Part shown: piece after piece, positions 32,369-40,140 of the stretch
Layout of the letters: every line of letters starts with the position of its first letter
Position numbering within the stretch: position 1 is the stretch's first letter
Assembly (NCBI GenBank): GCA_030672605.1
Contig: DAOVGE010000017.1
Span: 1-47,960 of the forward strand
DNA from: Methanosarcinales archaeon
GTDB taxonomy: Archaea > Halobacteriota > Methanosarcinia > Methanosarcinales > Methanogasteraceae
Length of the DNA stretch: 47,960 bases
Reading direction: 5' to 3'
The notes under the pieces: model-generated
What the model was told of the DNA's origin: nothing
Database searches by the model: none
What the model saw: only the letters and a program-made list of their open reading frames with translations
Made by a program: the position numbers and the translations under genes

Positions 32369-33346
32369 TTAAACGCTTTGGTCTGTTAAGTGCAAAACAC
32401 CAGCCAATTCCGCTCGCAGCTCTCCGAGCGTGGCACACCGCTCGGCACACGCGTTATGCTGGTGGATACTCTCCTCGTTGATCTGTTTGAGCGAGATCAG
32501 GGAATCGTCAGGCAGGCGCGGGAACTCCTTCACGATCGAATGCGCCATCGCGCGGACACAGTCCTCCACAAATCTCGGAGTCCGGTGCGCGACATCAACC
32601 ACCGCCGCCTCATCGGATCGTTTGAGCAGTTCGAATATCGTAGAACTCATTGAGGACTCGATGACGTCGATCAACTTCGCGAGCGGCACATCGTACCGAT
32701 CGTGAACCTCTATAGAGATTGTTCCCCGCCCGCGCTGGTTGTGGGTTGCCATAGGGACTCGGATCAGGAACTGGGCGATCGTGGCGTCGGGAACGCCGAG
32801 CTCGACCAGTTCATTCCTTGCACGGTCCCGCATAATCTCCTGCGCACAAGGGCATGCAGTCATCCCGAGTACCTCCGCGCCAACGAGTTTTCGGACCCTG
32901 ATGTCGCCACCATCCGACCTGATTGCGACCGCCTCTGCGAAGATGTCGACCACGCTCTGGCAGTTCATGTGTGTCACCGGGGTCTCCCGCTTGACCACGT
33001 ATTCGCTCTTCATCTGCACCTCGGCGCGAGATGCATACTCGTGCTTGGTTAAGAGGCGGCGTGCGACAATACCGCACAATTCCTCTATTTCATATACCGG
33101 AGCCTTGACCGCCTCCTCCAAGACCTCATCAATGGTCTCAAAGTTTCTCGAAAGGTTTGCGCCCTTGCGATCTGGCGGCAGGTCCACAAATATGTTAAAT
33201 CTTGCGATGAGTACGATCGGGCGCTTGCCCTTGCGTGCAATCTCAATCAGCTTCTTGACGTCGGTTACGCCAACACGTGTCAGGTTGATCGGGATTGCAG
33301 GTCTGGTTGCCTGAATATCCGGAAGTTCGACCACTGGTAGTTTCAT
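32369..33346 (-). CDS. mptA: GTP cyclohydrolase IV (tetrahydromethanopterin biosynthesis)
   Basis: MptA turns GTP into 7,8-dihydroneopterin 2',3'-cyclic phosphate, the first step to the C1 carrier tetrahydromethanopterin. The 325 residues from ATG 33346 start PVVELPDIQATRPAIPINLTRVG and have HMNCQSVVDIF, GMTACPCAQE (metal-site Cys at about 165-167), PMATHNQRGRG and HNACAERC, as in FolE2/MptA enzymes. The frame extends to 33415, but a TATA box (33395-33406) lies inside that extension, which supports the shorter start. Confidence 0.92.
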   Translation of the reverse strand: MKLPVVELPDIQATRPAIPINLTRVGVTDVKKLIEIARKGKRPIVLIARFNIFVDLPPDRKGANLSRNFETIDEVLEEAVKAPVYEIEELCGIVARRLLTKHEYASRAEVQMKSEYVVKRETPVTHMNCQSVVDIFAEAVAIRSDGGDIRVRKLVGAEVLGMTACPCAQEIMRDRARNELVELGVPDATIAQFLIRVPMATHNQRGRGTISIEVHDRYDVPLAKLIDVIESSMSSTIFELLKRSDEAAVVDVAHRTPRFVEDCVRAMAHSIVKEFPRLPDDSLISLKQINEESIHQHNACAERCATLGELRAELAGVLHLTDQSV

Positions 33347-33394
33347 GTCAGTCTTCTCCAGTACTGGTGATTCGGTTCTGTGCTGTATGGCGTC

Positions 33395-33406
33395 AATATA
33401 TAAATC
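33395..33406 (-). promoter_or_regulatory. TATA box of mptA
   Basis: The minus strand reads AGATTTATATATTG. Transcription would start about 25 bases downstream, leaving a leader of roughly 30 bases before ATG 33346. It excludes the start at 33415. Confidence 0.45.
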
Positions 33407-33463
33407 TTGCGGCACCCTGGGTGAAATTTTTTGATTTCTTCTGGCCGGTTGAAAATATAATGA

Positions 33464-33522
33464 ACCGTAGATTAACGCGAATGAACGCGGATTTGTTCAT
33501 AGGTATCTGCGTAAATCTGCGG
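33464..33522. repeat. CCGTAGATT/AATCTGCGG palindrome
   Basis: CCGTAGATTAACGCG on the left faces TGCGTAAATCTGCGG on the right. It is one of several different palindrome types with 8-9 bp units. No gene is supported between 33407 and 34095 apart from the repeats listed. Confidence 0.55.
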
Positions 33523-33571
33523 AGGATGAGATTGAAGGAAATCATTGCAGCCAGAAAATATTAAAAAATCG

Positions 33572-33762
33572 CTGGTTCTGTTGTTTTCTGTGGTCGATGG
33601 CAGTAGCCATTACGTGTGTAGAAATCGCGGGCGTCACTCCTTCGTCTCTGCGTCTCTGCGACTTTGCGTTAAATCAGAGAAACGCAAAGACGCGAGGGCG
33701 CGAAGAATGAAAAATCACTTATTCCGGCATCTTTTGAAAACCACAGAATCCGTTAGAATCAG
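33572..33762 (-). mobile_element. MITE-like element, copy D (191 bp)
   Basis: CTGGTTCTGTTG... to ...CCGTTAGAATCAG, flanked by a perfect 8-bp duplication AAAAATCG (33564-33571 and 33763-33770). It has the same interior palindrome type and the same orientation as copy B. Confidence 0.85.
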
Positions 33763-33777
33763 AAAAATCGCCCCGGG

Positions 33778-33911
33778 GTACATGCTCAATAACTTGTTAT
33801 AGGAACCACGAGATTACACAGATTTGCACAAGATTTCTGTGTTAATCTTGTGTAATCTCGTGAAATCTCGTGGTTTTATATGTGAATATCCACACAATAT
33901 TGGGTAAGTAC
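33778..33911 (+). repeat. GTAC-ended repeat, intact copy (134 bp)
   Basis: It starts GTACATGCTCAATAACTTGT and ends CACAATATTGGGTAAGTAC, which are imperfect inverted ends. The core is a long hairpin: CACGAGATTACACA pairs with TGTGTAATCTCGTG. It lies next to MITE copy D. Confidence 0.75.
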
Positions 33912-34095
33912 ACCTATAGATAGTGTCAACCCAACACTGGCGTTATATCGATCACACATCAGCACAAGCCCATGCGAATGCCAATTTTACAGGCAGGGAC
34001 TGCTCCCGTGTTCGGATTCGCTGACATGCGCAGATGGACTTTTATATGAAGACGTACAATCAACTAAATGAGCGAATGAAGCAGGTGCGGTTTCT

Positions 34096-34788
34096 ATGGC
34101 ATACAATCTCGGCATACCGAAACTAGATGATTTGATCGGGGATATCAGGGGTGGTACGAACATCATGATGATTGGTCCCCCTATGAGTGGGAAAGAGGAT
34201 CTCATAAACATCATCGCATACCGGGGGTTGGTCGATCGCGATGCTGCCGTAATCGTCTCGACGCGGGAGCCAGGAAACAACGTGCTCGAATGGTTCGAAC
34301 GGCGTAACCTGAACATCTCGATGGATAGAATTGGGATTGTGGACTGTGTTACGCGCACCCTCGGGTTTGCCGCACCCGATACCGAGAACATCAAGATGGC
34401 GTCAAGCCCGGTTGATCTCACAGGCATTGGTGTCAAGATCAGCCAGTTCTTTGAACATTTCTGGATGGAGATGCAGCTCAGGGAGACGAGACTGTGCATC
34501 AACTCGCTATCAACGATTCTGATGTACTCGAACCTGCAGACCGTGTTTCGGTTTTTGCACGTCTTCACAGGTCGTATCAAGGCAGCAAATGCGCTCGGCG
34601 TCTACGTGATTGAGGAGGGGATGCACGATGCGCAGACGATTGTGACATTGAAGCAGTTGTTTGATGGCATGATTGAGATAAGGGAAGGGGATGATGGTTA
34701 TCAAATACGGGTTGTCGGGCTCACGCCGAAGCCAACGCCGTGGTTTGATTATGAAGTCAATGGTGTAGATGTTGTACTACGGGGTTAG
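34096..34788 (+). CDS. Degenerate KaiC-like RecA-fold protein
   Basis: The 230 residues begin LGIPKLDDLIGDIRGGTNIMMIG, the KaiC N-terminal pattern. The Walker A is altered to GPPMSGKED, with Glu where Ser/Thr binds Mg. The Walker B-like segment RLCINSLSTILMY also lacks a clear Asp. ATP binding is therefore doubtful. A TATA box at 34041-34048 fits a leader of about 25 bases. The stop overlaps the next start, and the gene opens an operon with a KaiC-like/GTPase fusion, a Roadblock protein and YhbY. Confidence 0.75.
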   Translation: MAYNLGIPKLDDLIGDIRGGTNIMMIGPPMSGKEDLINIIAYRGLVDRDAAVIVSTREPGNNVLEWFERRNLNISMDRIGIVDCVTRTLGFAAPDTENIKMASSPVDLTGIGVKISQFFEHFWMEMQLRETRLCINSLSTILMYSNLQTVFRFLHVFTGRIKAANALGVYVIEEGMHDAQTIVTLKQLFDGMIEIREGDDGYQIRVVGLTPKPTPWFDYEVNGVDVVLRG

Positions 34789-34793
34789 TGAAT

Positions 34794-35966
34794 ATGATAG
34801 AGACAGGGATACCGAAGCTAGATGGTTATTTACACGGAGGTGTTCCGGAAGGAAGATCTCTTGTGTACTATACGTACCCCGGCGTAGCTGGTGATGTTTT
34901 CGGGATGCAGACGATATGCCACGCCACATCGAACGGTATACTGGGAGTCTATGTCGCATCCAGTACCGATCCGCAGATGATCCGGGATCAGTTCAGCGAG
35001 TTCGGGTGGGCTACTGAGGACTATAATGGCAGGTTCATTGTGGTGGACGCGTTCTCAGGGCTGATCGGCGCGGATTCGCAGGAACGGTATGTCGTGTCCG
35101 ATCCGGAGGATGTCAACAGCCTGACCCAGTGTATCAAGAAGGTGATGGAAGAGATGAGCGAACCCGGAATCATCGTCTTCGAATCACTCTCGACGATCAT
35201 GGACCTGTGCGGGGAGTCTGAGACCCTTGATGCGCTTGAGGAGTGGAGCCAGTACGCAATGCTCTACGATCATGCGCTGGTTTACAATTTCACGGCATGG
35301 CCCTATTCCGAAGAGACGCTGCTGCACGTGAAGGAGAATGTTTGCAATTCCGTCATCTCTGTTGGTGGAATTACTGGAGACGTTATTTTCGGGCAGTATT
35401 TTGGGGTGCTGAAGGTGGATTGGACGGACATTGCACGGAAAAGCACGTTGTTCAAGGTTTTGAAGCCCGGCGGCATACGCGCGTACATCCCGAAGATACT
35501 GGTCACGGGACCGTTTGATGCTGGCAAATCAACGTTCGTACACGCACTCTCCAACAGGGCGATCTCAGTGGATCGGCTTGGCACAACGATCGCGCTTGAT
35601 CATGGGCATGTGGATCGCAAAGGGTTTGCCGCAGATATATTCGGAACCCCTGGGCAGGAACGGTTCGATCCGATCGTGAAACTGCTCAGCGGAGAGGCAA
35701 TGGGTATATTCCTCCTCCTCGACTCGACAAACACCACTGATTTTAAGAGGGGCAAGCGCATGCTTGAAATCACGGAGTCGTTCGGTCTGCCGGTTGTGAT
35801 CGTCGCAAACAAGCAGGACATGTCAGAAGCGCTCACGCCGGAGGAGATCAGAAGAGAACTGGATATGCCAGCGAATGTACAGATCATGCCCGCGGTTGCA
35901 GCCACCGGAGAGGGCGTCTTCGAGGCATTCGAGACACTGGTCGATATGGTAATGGAGGTGGACTGA
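34794..35966 (+). CDS. Fusion of degenerate KaiC-like domain and Ras/MglA-like GTPase
   Basis: Residues (counted from an alternative GTG at 34788) 1-230 are KaiC-like: ETGIPKLDGYLHGGVPEGR, but the P-loop position reads YYTYPGVAGDVFG, so the nucleotide motif is lost. Residues 235-392 form a small GTPase: G1 GPFDAGKST (241-249), switch-I Thr near 266, G3 DIFGTPGQERF, G4 NKQD (341-344), G5-like AATGEG. The GTPase half looks intact and resembles MglA/Arf-like proteins that pair with Roadblock regulators; one is encoded next. The KaiC half may be a protein-binding platform. I know of no experimental description of this exact fusion. Confidence 0.85.
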   Translation: MIETGIPKLDGYLHGGVPEGRSLVYYTYPGVAGDVFGMQTICHATSNGILGVYVASSTDPQMIRDQFSEFGWATEDYNGRFIVVDAFSGLIGADSQERYVVSDPEDVNSLTQCIKKVMEEMSEPGIIVFESLSTIMDLCGESETLDALEEWSQYAMLYDHALVYNFTAWPYSEETLLHVKENVCNSVISVGGITGDVIFGQYFGVLKVDWTDIARKSTLFKVLKPGGIRAYIPKILVTGPFDAGKSTFVHALSNRAISVDRLGTTIALDHGHVDRKGFAADIFGTPGQERFDPIVKLLSGEAMGIFLLLDSTNTTDFKRGKRMLEITESFGLPVVIVANKQDMSEALTPEEIRRELDMPANVQIMPAVAATGEGVFEAFETLVDMVMEVD

Positions 35967-35967
35967 G

Positions 35968-36330
35968 ATGTCGACATCAGAAATGCTCGGAAAAGTGCTC
36001 GCCGGTCTCGGAAAGGTTGGAGAGATTGAGGCGAGTGCGATATCAACACGGGACGGGCTCCTCATGAATGCGGATATGCACGCCGCTGGCGATCCGGAGA
36101 CTTTTGTTGCAATGTCGGCAACGATGCTCGGCGCAGCAGAGACCGCAACATCCGAACTGGGCAAGAGTGTGCCGAACCGGGTAATCGTGGAGACCGACGA
36201 CGGGAAATTGATATGCATGGGCGCAGGACCAAAAGCGCTAGTGGTTGTGATGACCGCACCGGATGCCGGGCTCGGTCTGGTGCTTGTAGAGATGGCGAAA
36301 GCCGCAGAAAAGATCGAGAGACTGATATGA
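35968..36330 (+). CDS. Roadblock/LC7 (MglB-like) protein
   Basis: The 120 residues (LAGLGKVGEIEASAISTRDGLLM, AMSATMLGAAETATSELG, VIVETDDGKLICMGAG, GLVLVEMAKAAEKIERLI) match the Roadblock/LC7 fold that dimerises and acts on MglA-type GTPases, in some cases as an activating protein. It follows the GTPase fusion after one base and overlaps the start of the YhbY gene as ATGA. It most likely regulates the upstream GTPase. Confidence 0.88.
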   Translation: MSTSEMLGKVLAGLGKVGEIEASAISTRDGLLMNADMHAAGDPETFVAMSATMLGAAETATSELGKSVPNRVIVETDDGKLICMGAGPKALVVVMTAPDAGLGLVLVEMAKAAEKIERLI

Positions 36331-36536
36331 AACCTTTAATCAACATCGGGAAGAACGGAGTTACTGACCAGGTCATTGATGAGATCAGAGAGCAGATGAA
36401 TGGAAAAAGCGAAATCAAGATACGGATCCTCAAAAATGCGCCCGATAGCGCGTCTGTTGTCGCAGAAGAGGTTGCATCGAGGACCGGGTTCAAACTTGGG
36501 GATGTGCGCGGGCACACTGCGGTTCTTGCACGGTGA
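36327..36536 (+). CDS. YhbY/CRM-domain RNA-binding protein
   Basis: The 69-residue protein has the CRM-domain loop INIGKNGVTDQVIDEI, then EIKIRILKNAP and GFKLGDVRGHTAVLAR. In bacteria YhbY binds pre-50S particles; archaeal homologues are taken as ribosome-associated. Its ATGA overlap with the Roadblock gene suggests co-translation, though a functional link is not obvious. Confidence 0.85.
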   Translation: MKPLINIGKNGVTDQVIDEIREQMNGKSEIKIRILKNAPDSASVVAEEVASRTGFKLGDVRGHTAVLAR

Positions 36537-36692
36537 TTGACATTCACTAACACGAAACGCAATCTATAGAAATCAGGTATGCGTCGGAGGGGGTGTCCGG
36601 GAGTCCGGCTTGTTGACGCCGGACGCATGGTGATTTTGGGAGTCGGGGGGATTTTGTGGAGACTTTTATTATCTTCGGGAATGGGTTCGGAA

Positions 36693-36751
36693 AACCACAT
36701 AGGACGCGGGGAACGCAGCAACTCTCTGTGCCCTCCGCGTCCTCTGTGGTT
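36693..36751. repeat. CCGCGTCCTCTGTGG-type palindrome
   Basis: AACCACATAGGACGCGG faces CCGCGTCCTCTGTGGTT. It is one of three palindromes in the long gap 36537-37302, which holds no gene. Confidence 0.6.
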
Positions 36752-36799
36752 AATCTTCTTTACCATAACCAGACACTGTCTGAAAATCAAGTGATTTGT

Positions 36800-36868
36800 C
36801 ACCGCGGAGGTTCGCGGAGGTTCGAGATCGTTTTCAACCCTCTGCGTGGCTATGCGCACTCTGCGGTG
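36800..36868. repeat. CACCGCGGAGG-type palindrome
   Basis: CACCGCGGAGG and a second CGCGGAGG on the left face CTCTGCG units and CTCTGCGGTG on the right. It is related in build to the element at 7989-8052. Confidence 0.55.
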
Positions 36869-36957
36869 GAATCTACTGGTATGGCGATTTCACTGGAACA
36901 ATCGACCGTGCCCCATAACCCAAGTCACCCGGAAGAGATTAAAAATCCTGATTCTGA

Positions 36958-37131
36958 TGGATTCTGTGGTTTCCAATCTTTGCGCCCTTGCGTCATCGCG
37001 TCTTTGCGTTCATCTGATCTAACGCAAGGTCGCAAAGGTATGAGAGACGCAAAGTTGAGAGAGATGCGCCCGCGTTTTTTTGCATACGCGAGGGAGCTAC
37101 CGTTAGCGACCACAGAAAACGTCAGAACCAG
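36958..37131 (+). mobile_element. MITE-like element, copy E (174 bp)
   Basis: CTGATTCTGATGG... to ...GTCAGAACCAG. The flanks TAAAAATC (36950-36957) and TAAAAAGC (37132-37139) agree at 7 of 8 bases. Confidence 0.75.
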
Positions 37132-37170
37132 TAAAAAGCCACATGTTGTGATGGTCGCTATCATGCCAGA

Positions 37171-37275
37171 CATTCGTGCAATTCGTACCATTCGTACCAT
37201 TCGTGTTCTAATGCTGCTGATTTTAAACAAAATATATAACGCAAATTTCACGAATGCCACGAATACCACGAATTT
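37171..37275. repeat. ATTCGT-type palindrome with exact 9-bp period
   Basis: The left arm has four ATTCGTNNN units in a row (starts 37172, 37181, 37190, 37199). The right arm has three CACGAATNN units (37249, 37258, 37267). The AT-rich loop contains AATATATAA (near 37230-37238), which may be the TATA box of the sensor gene starting at 37303. Confidence 0.7.
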
Positions 37276-37302
37276 GACTCTCACAGAGTTGTGGGGGGAT
37301 TT

Positions 37303-40140
37303 ATGAACAGTTTCGGATCGGCTGATAATAATAACAGCACGATCGTCCGCAAAGCCGCAGTCTCGATTCTCTTCGGGTTACTCGGCTTTGCAGTGAACTT
37401 CTACCCGATTGATTTCGTCTTTTATGGCTCTTATAAGATGAGCTTCCTGCTCGGTCTCGTATTTCCCATGCTGATAACGCTTGCGTGGGGCTGGCGATAC
37501 GGACTCCTCTCAGCGCTTGCCGGCGGCTGCCAGACGATGTGGATACTCTGGATGCCGGGAAGCGGCTACGGACCGTTCGTATCAGTGCCGCCGTTCACGC
37601 TCTGGATCGTCTGGCTCGGATGGTTCTCACGCACCAGCTACAACCGCAGATACGGAATCTATATCGGAGAGCTGATATTTCGCATCTTCAATACAGCCCT
37701 GCTCTACACCGCCTTCAGGTGGGTCTTCACACTGAACGTGCCCCCCGCAAACACAGTAATGCCGCTTGCGGTAACACACTCGATCGTCTTCAAGGAGGTG
37801 GTGAACGGGCTTTTCATCCTCTTTCTCGCACAAATGATCCTCCAGTCAAACACGGTCAGGCGACTCTTCAGACTGGCGGATGGCGAGGCAGACCCGCGTC
37901 ACACATACATCTACACAAACGCAATCATCCTCGGCAGCATGATGCTGATCTTCCTTGTATGCGAGGTGCATCTCTGGAACGACTGGGCGCCTGATTTCCG
38001 GAATGCCGCCCGCATACTCGGCATGCTATTTCTGATCCTAATAGGGATCCTCTGCACATACCTGGCAGCAGACGCCTTCGCACGGGCGAGGACCATTGAG
38101 ATTCGCCTGGCAAGTGAGCGCATCGAGCATTTGAACGGCGTACTGAAAGCCATCAGAAACGTGAACCAGTTGATAGTGGTTGAGAAGGAGAGGGACCGCC
38201 TTCTTGAGGGTGCGTGCGAGGTCTTAATCGAAGCGAGGGACTACGAAGCGGCATGGCTTGGATTCCTGAAGAGTGACGGGACGTTTGCAACAGTCGAGGG
38301 ATCCGGTTTTCCGGAAGAGGTCTCCTGCTTCTGCAAGCACGTGATGCACGACGACTGCCCGACTTGTATCAGAGATGCGCTCGCCCAAAAGGAGCCTCTG
38401 GTCATGGACCGGTCAAAAGACTGCGGAGATTGCTTCTTAAGAGAGCGATGCGCCGGCAAAGAATCCATAATCCTCCGTGTCGAGCACGATTGTAGACTCT
38501 TCGGGCTGCTTGCCATATTGCTCACATCTGATGCCACCGCAGACGATGAGGAGAAGGAACTCCTGAAAGAGGTTGCAGGAGATATGGCGTTCGCACTCCA
38601 CAACATGGAACTCGAAGAGGCACGAAAAATTGCGGAGAAGACGCTTGCAGAGAGTGAGCGGAAGTATCACCTGCTTGCAGACAACTCGATTGATTGTATC
38701 TGGCAGCTGAATCGCAACCTCGAATTCACGTATGTCAACCCTGCCATTCTCCGGATGTTCGGGTTCACACCGGATGAATGGATCGGAAGTTCGTTATCAG
38801 AATACTGTTCTCCTGAAGCACTGGAGTTTATGTCAGGTCTGGCAAAAGCGGAGCTTGCTAAGGGTCAGGAATTAACTATTGTGATATTTGAAACTCAGTT
38901 GTTTCATAAAAACGGTGGAACGGTTCCTGTCGAGATAACTAGCAGGGTGTTGTTCGACGAGGATGGAAATCCGGCAGGGTTTCAGGGGTCTGCCAGAGAC
39001 ATCACCGAGCGCAAAGAGGCTGAGGATGCACTCCGGGAGAGTGAGGCGCAATTCCGCAACCTGCTTGAGTGCGTCCCGAACGTGGCTGTGTATGGGTACG
39101 GACCCAATGGCACAATCCACTACTGGAATAAGGCGAGTGAGGCAGTGTACGGCTACACAGGAGGGGATGCGATCGGCAAAAACATTTTTGACCTGATAAT
39201 TCCGCCAGAGCTACGAGATGTGATGCGTGAGGCGATCGAGCATGGCGCTCAAACAGGGGAGATGCCAGCGCCATCCGAACTGTCACTCATGCGCAAGGAT
39301 GGTGTGCTTGCTCCCGTGTTCTCGAGCCACGTCGTTTTGAAGCGGCACGGACGCGAGCCCGAACTCTTCAGCGTCGATGTTGATCTGGTCGAGCGCAGGT
39401 ATGTTGAAGCGCGGTTGAGGCGGGCGGTTGATGACCTCAAGCGTTCAAATGAAGAACTGGAGCAGTTCGCGTATGTCGCATCTCATGACCTGCAGGAGCC
39501 GCTGCGCATGGTCTCGAGTTACATGCAGCTTCTGAAGCGGCGCTACGAGGGTAAGCTTGATTCTGATGCCGACGATTTTATAGAGTTTGCCGTGGACGGC
39601 GCAAGCCGCATGCAGACGCTGATTCAGGATTTGCTGATTTATTCGCGTGTGGGCACGCGTGGCAAGCCGTTTGAGCCAACCAACTGCGAGGACGTGCTTG
39701 GGCAGGTGCTCATGAATCTGGCGATCGCTATTGATGAGAGCGGTGCTGTTGTGACTCATAATCCGCTGCCAACGGTTGCGGCTGATTCCTCGCAACTTGC
39801 ACAGCTCTTCCAGAACCTGATCGGGAATGCAATCAAGTTCCATGGCGATGAGCCTCCGCGTGTTCATGTCGCAGCAGAGCAAAAAGGCGACGAGTGGGAG
39901 TTCTCGGTCGCGGACAATGGAATCGGGATCTCGCCTGAGTTCTTTGAGCGCATATTTGTGATATTCCAGCGCCTGCACGGCAGGGACGAGTATTCGGGAA
40001 CCGGGATCGGTCTTGCGGTCTGCAAGAAGATTGTGGAGAGGCACGGCGGCAGGATGTGGGTGGAATCAGAGCAGGGCAAGGGGACGACGTTCTACTTCAC
40101 GATTCCTGCAGTCGCAACAGATGGTGGTGTTTGGGAATGA
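37303..40140 (+). CDS. Membrane sensor histidine kinase with Cys-rich GAF and PAS domains
   Basis: The 945 residues from ATG 37303 (ribosome site GGGGGGA) contain about eight transmembrane helices (about 15-260). A GAF-like domain follows (about 275-440), holding an unusual Cys/His cluster: FCKHVMHDDCPTC, then CGDCFLRERC. Two PAS domains come next (about 455-580, 585-715), then HisKA with phospho-acceptor His728 in SHDLQEPLR and HATPase with FQNLIGNAIKFHG, VADNGIGI and GTGIGLAVCKK. The kinase has no receiver domain. Its stop overlaps the next start (ATGA). Confidence 0.9.
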   Translation: MNSFGSADNNNSTIVRKAAVSILFGLLGFAVNFYPIDFVFYGSYKMSFLLGLVFPMLITLAWGWRYGLLSALAGGCQTMWILWMPGSGYGPFVSVPPFTLWIVWLGWFSRTSYNRRYGIYIGELIFRIFNTALLYTAFRWVFTLNVPPANTVMPLAVTHSIVFKEVVNGLFILFLAQMILQSNTVRRLFRLADGEADPRHTYIYTNAIILGSMMLIFLVCEVHLWNDWAPDFRNAARILGMLFLILIGILCTYLAADAFARARTIEIRLASERIEHLNGVLKAIRNVNQLIVVEKERDRLLEGACEVLIEARDYEAAWLGFLKSDGTFATVEGSGFPEEVSCFCKHVMHDDCPTCIRDALAQKEPLVMDRSKDCGDCFLRERCAGKESIILRVEHDCRLFGLLAILLTSDATADDEEKELLKEVAGDMAFALHNMELEEARKIAEKTLAESERKYHLLADNSIDCIWQLNRNLEFTYVNPAILRMFGFTPDEWIGSSLSEYCSPEALEFMSGLAKAELAKGQELTIVIFETQLFHKNGGTVPVEITSRVLFDEDGNPAGFQGSARDITERKEAEDALRESEAQFRNLLECVPNVAVYGYGPNGTIHYWNKASEAVYGYTGGDAIGKNIFDLIIPPELRDVMREAIEHGAQTGEMPAPSELSLMRKDGVLAPVFSSHVVLKRHGREPELFSVDVDLVERRYVEARLRRAVDDLKRSNEELEQFAYVASHDLQEPLRMVSSYMQLLKRRYEGKLDSDADDFIEFAVDGASRMQTLIQDLLIYSRVGTRGKPFEPTNCEDVLGQVLMNLAIAIDESGAVVTHNPLPTVAADSSQLAQLFQNLIGNAIKFHGDEPPRVHVAAEQKGDEWEFSVADNGIGISPEFFERIFVIFQRLHGRDEYSGTGIGLAVCKKIVERHGGRMWVESEQGKGTTFYFTIPAVATDGGVWE

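Noticed and set aside
33545..33802. An 85-residue open frame on the plus strand
   Set aside because: It is made almost wholly of MITE copy D and has no family resemblance.
37171..37275. ATTCGTNNN tandem units as a CRISPR array
   Set aside because: The units are only 9 bp with 3-bp variable parts and turn into their own inverse; there are no 20-40 bp repeats and spacers and no cas genes.
36656..37306. A 216-residue open frame on the plus strand
   Set aside because: It runs through two palindromes, a MITE copy and the ATTCGT array; its Arg/Thr/Ile repeats are just the translated repeat DNA.
39445..40044. A 199-residue frame on the minus strand
   Set aside because: It is a shadow of the HisKA/HATPase region of the first kinase.
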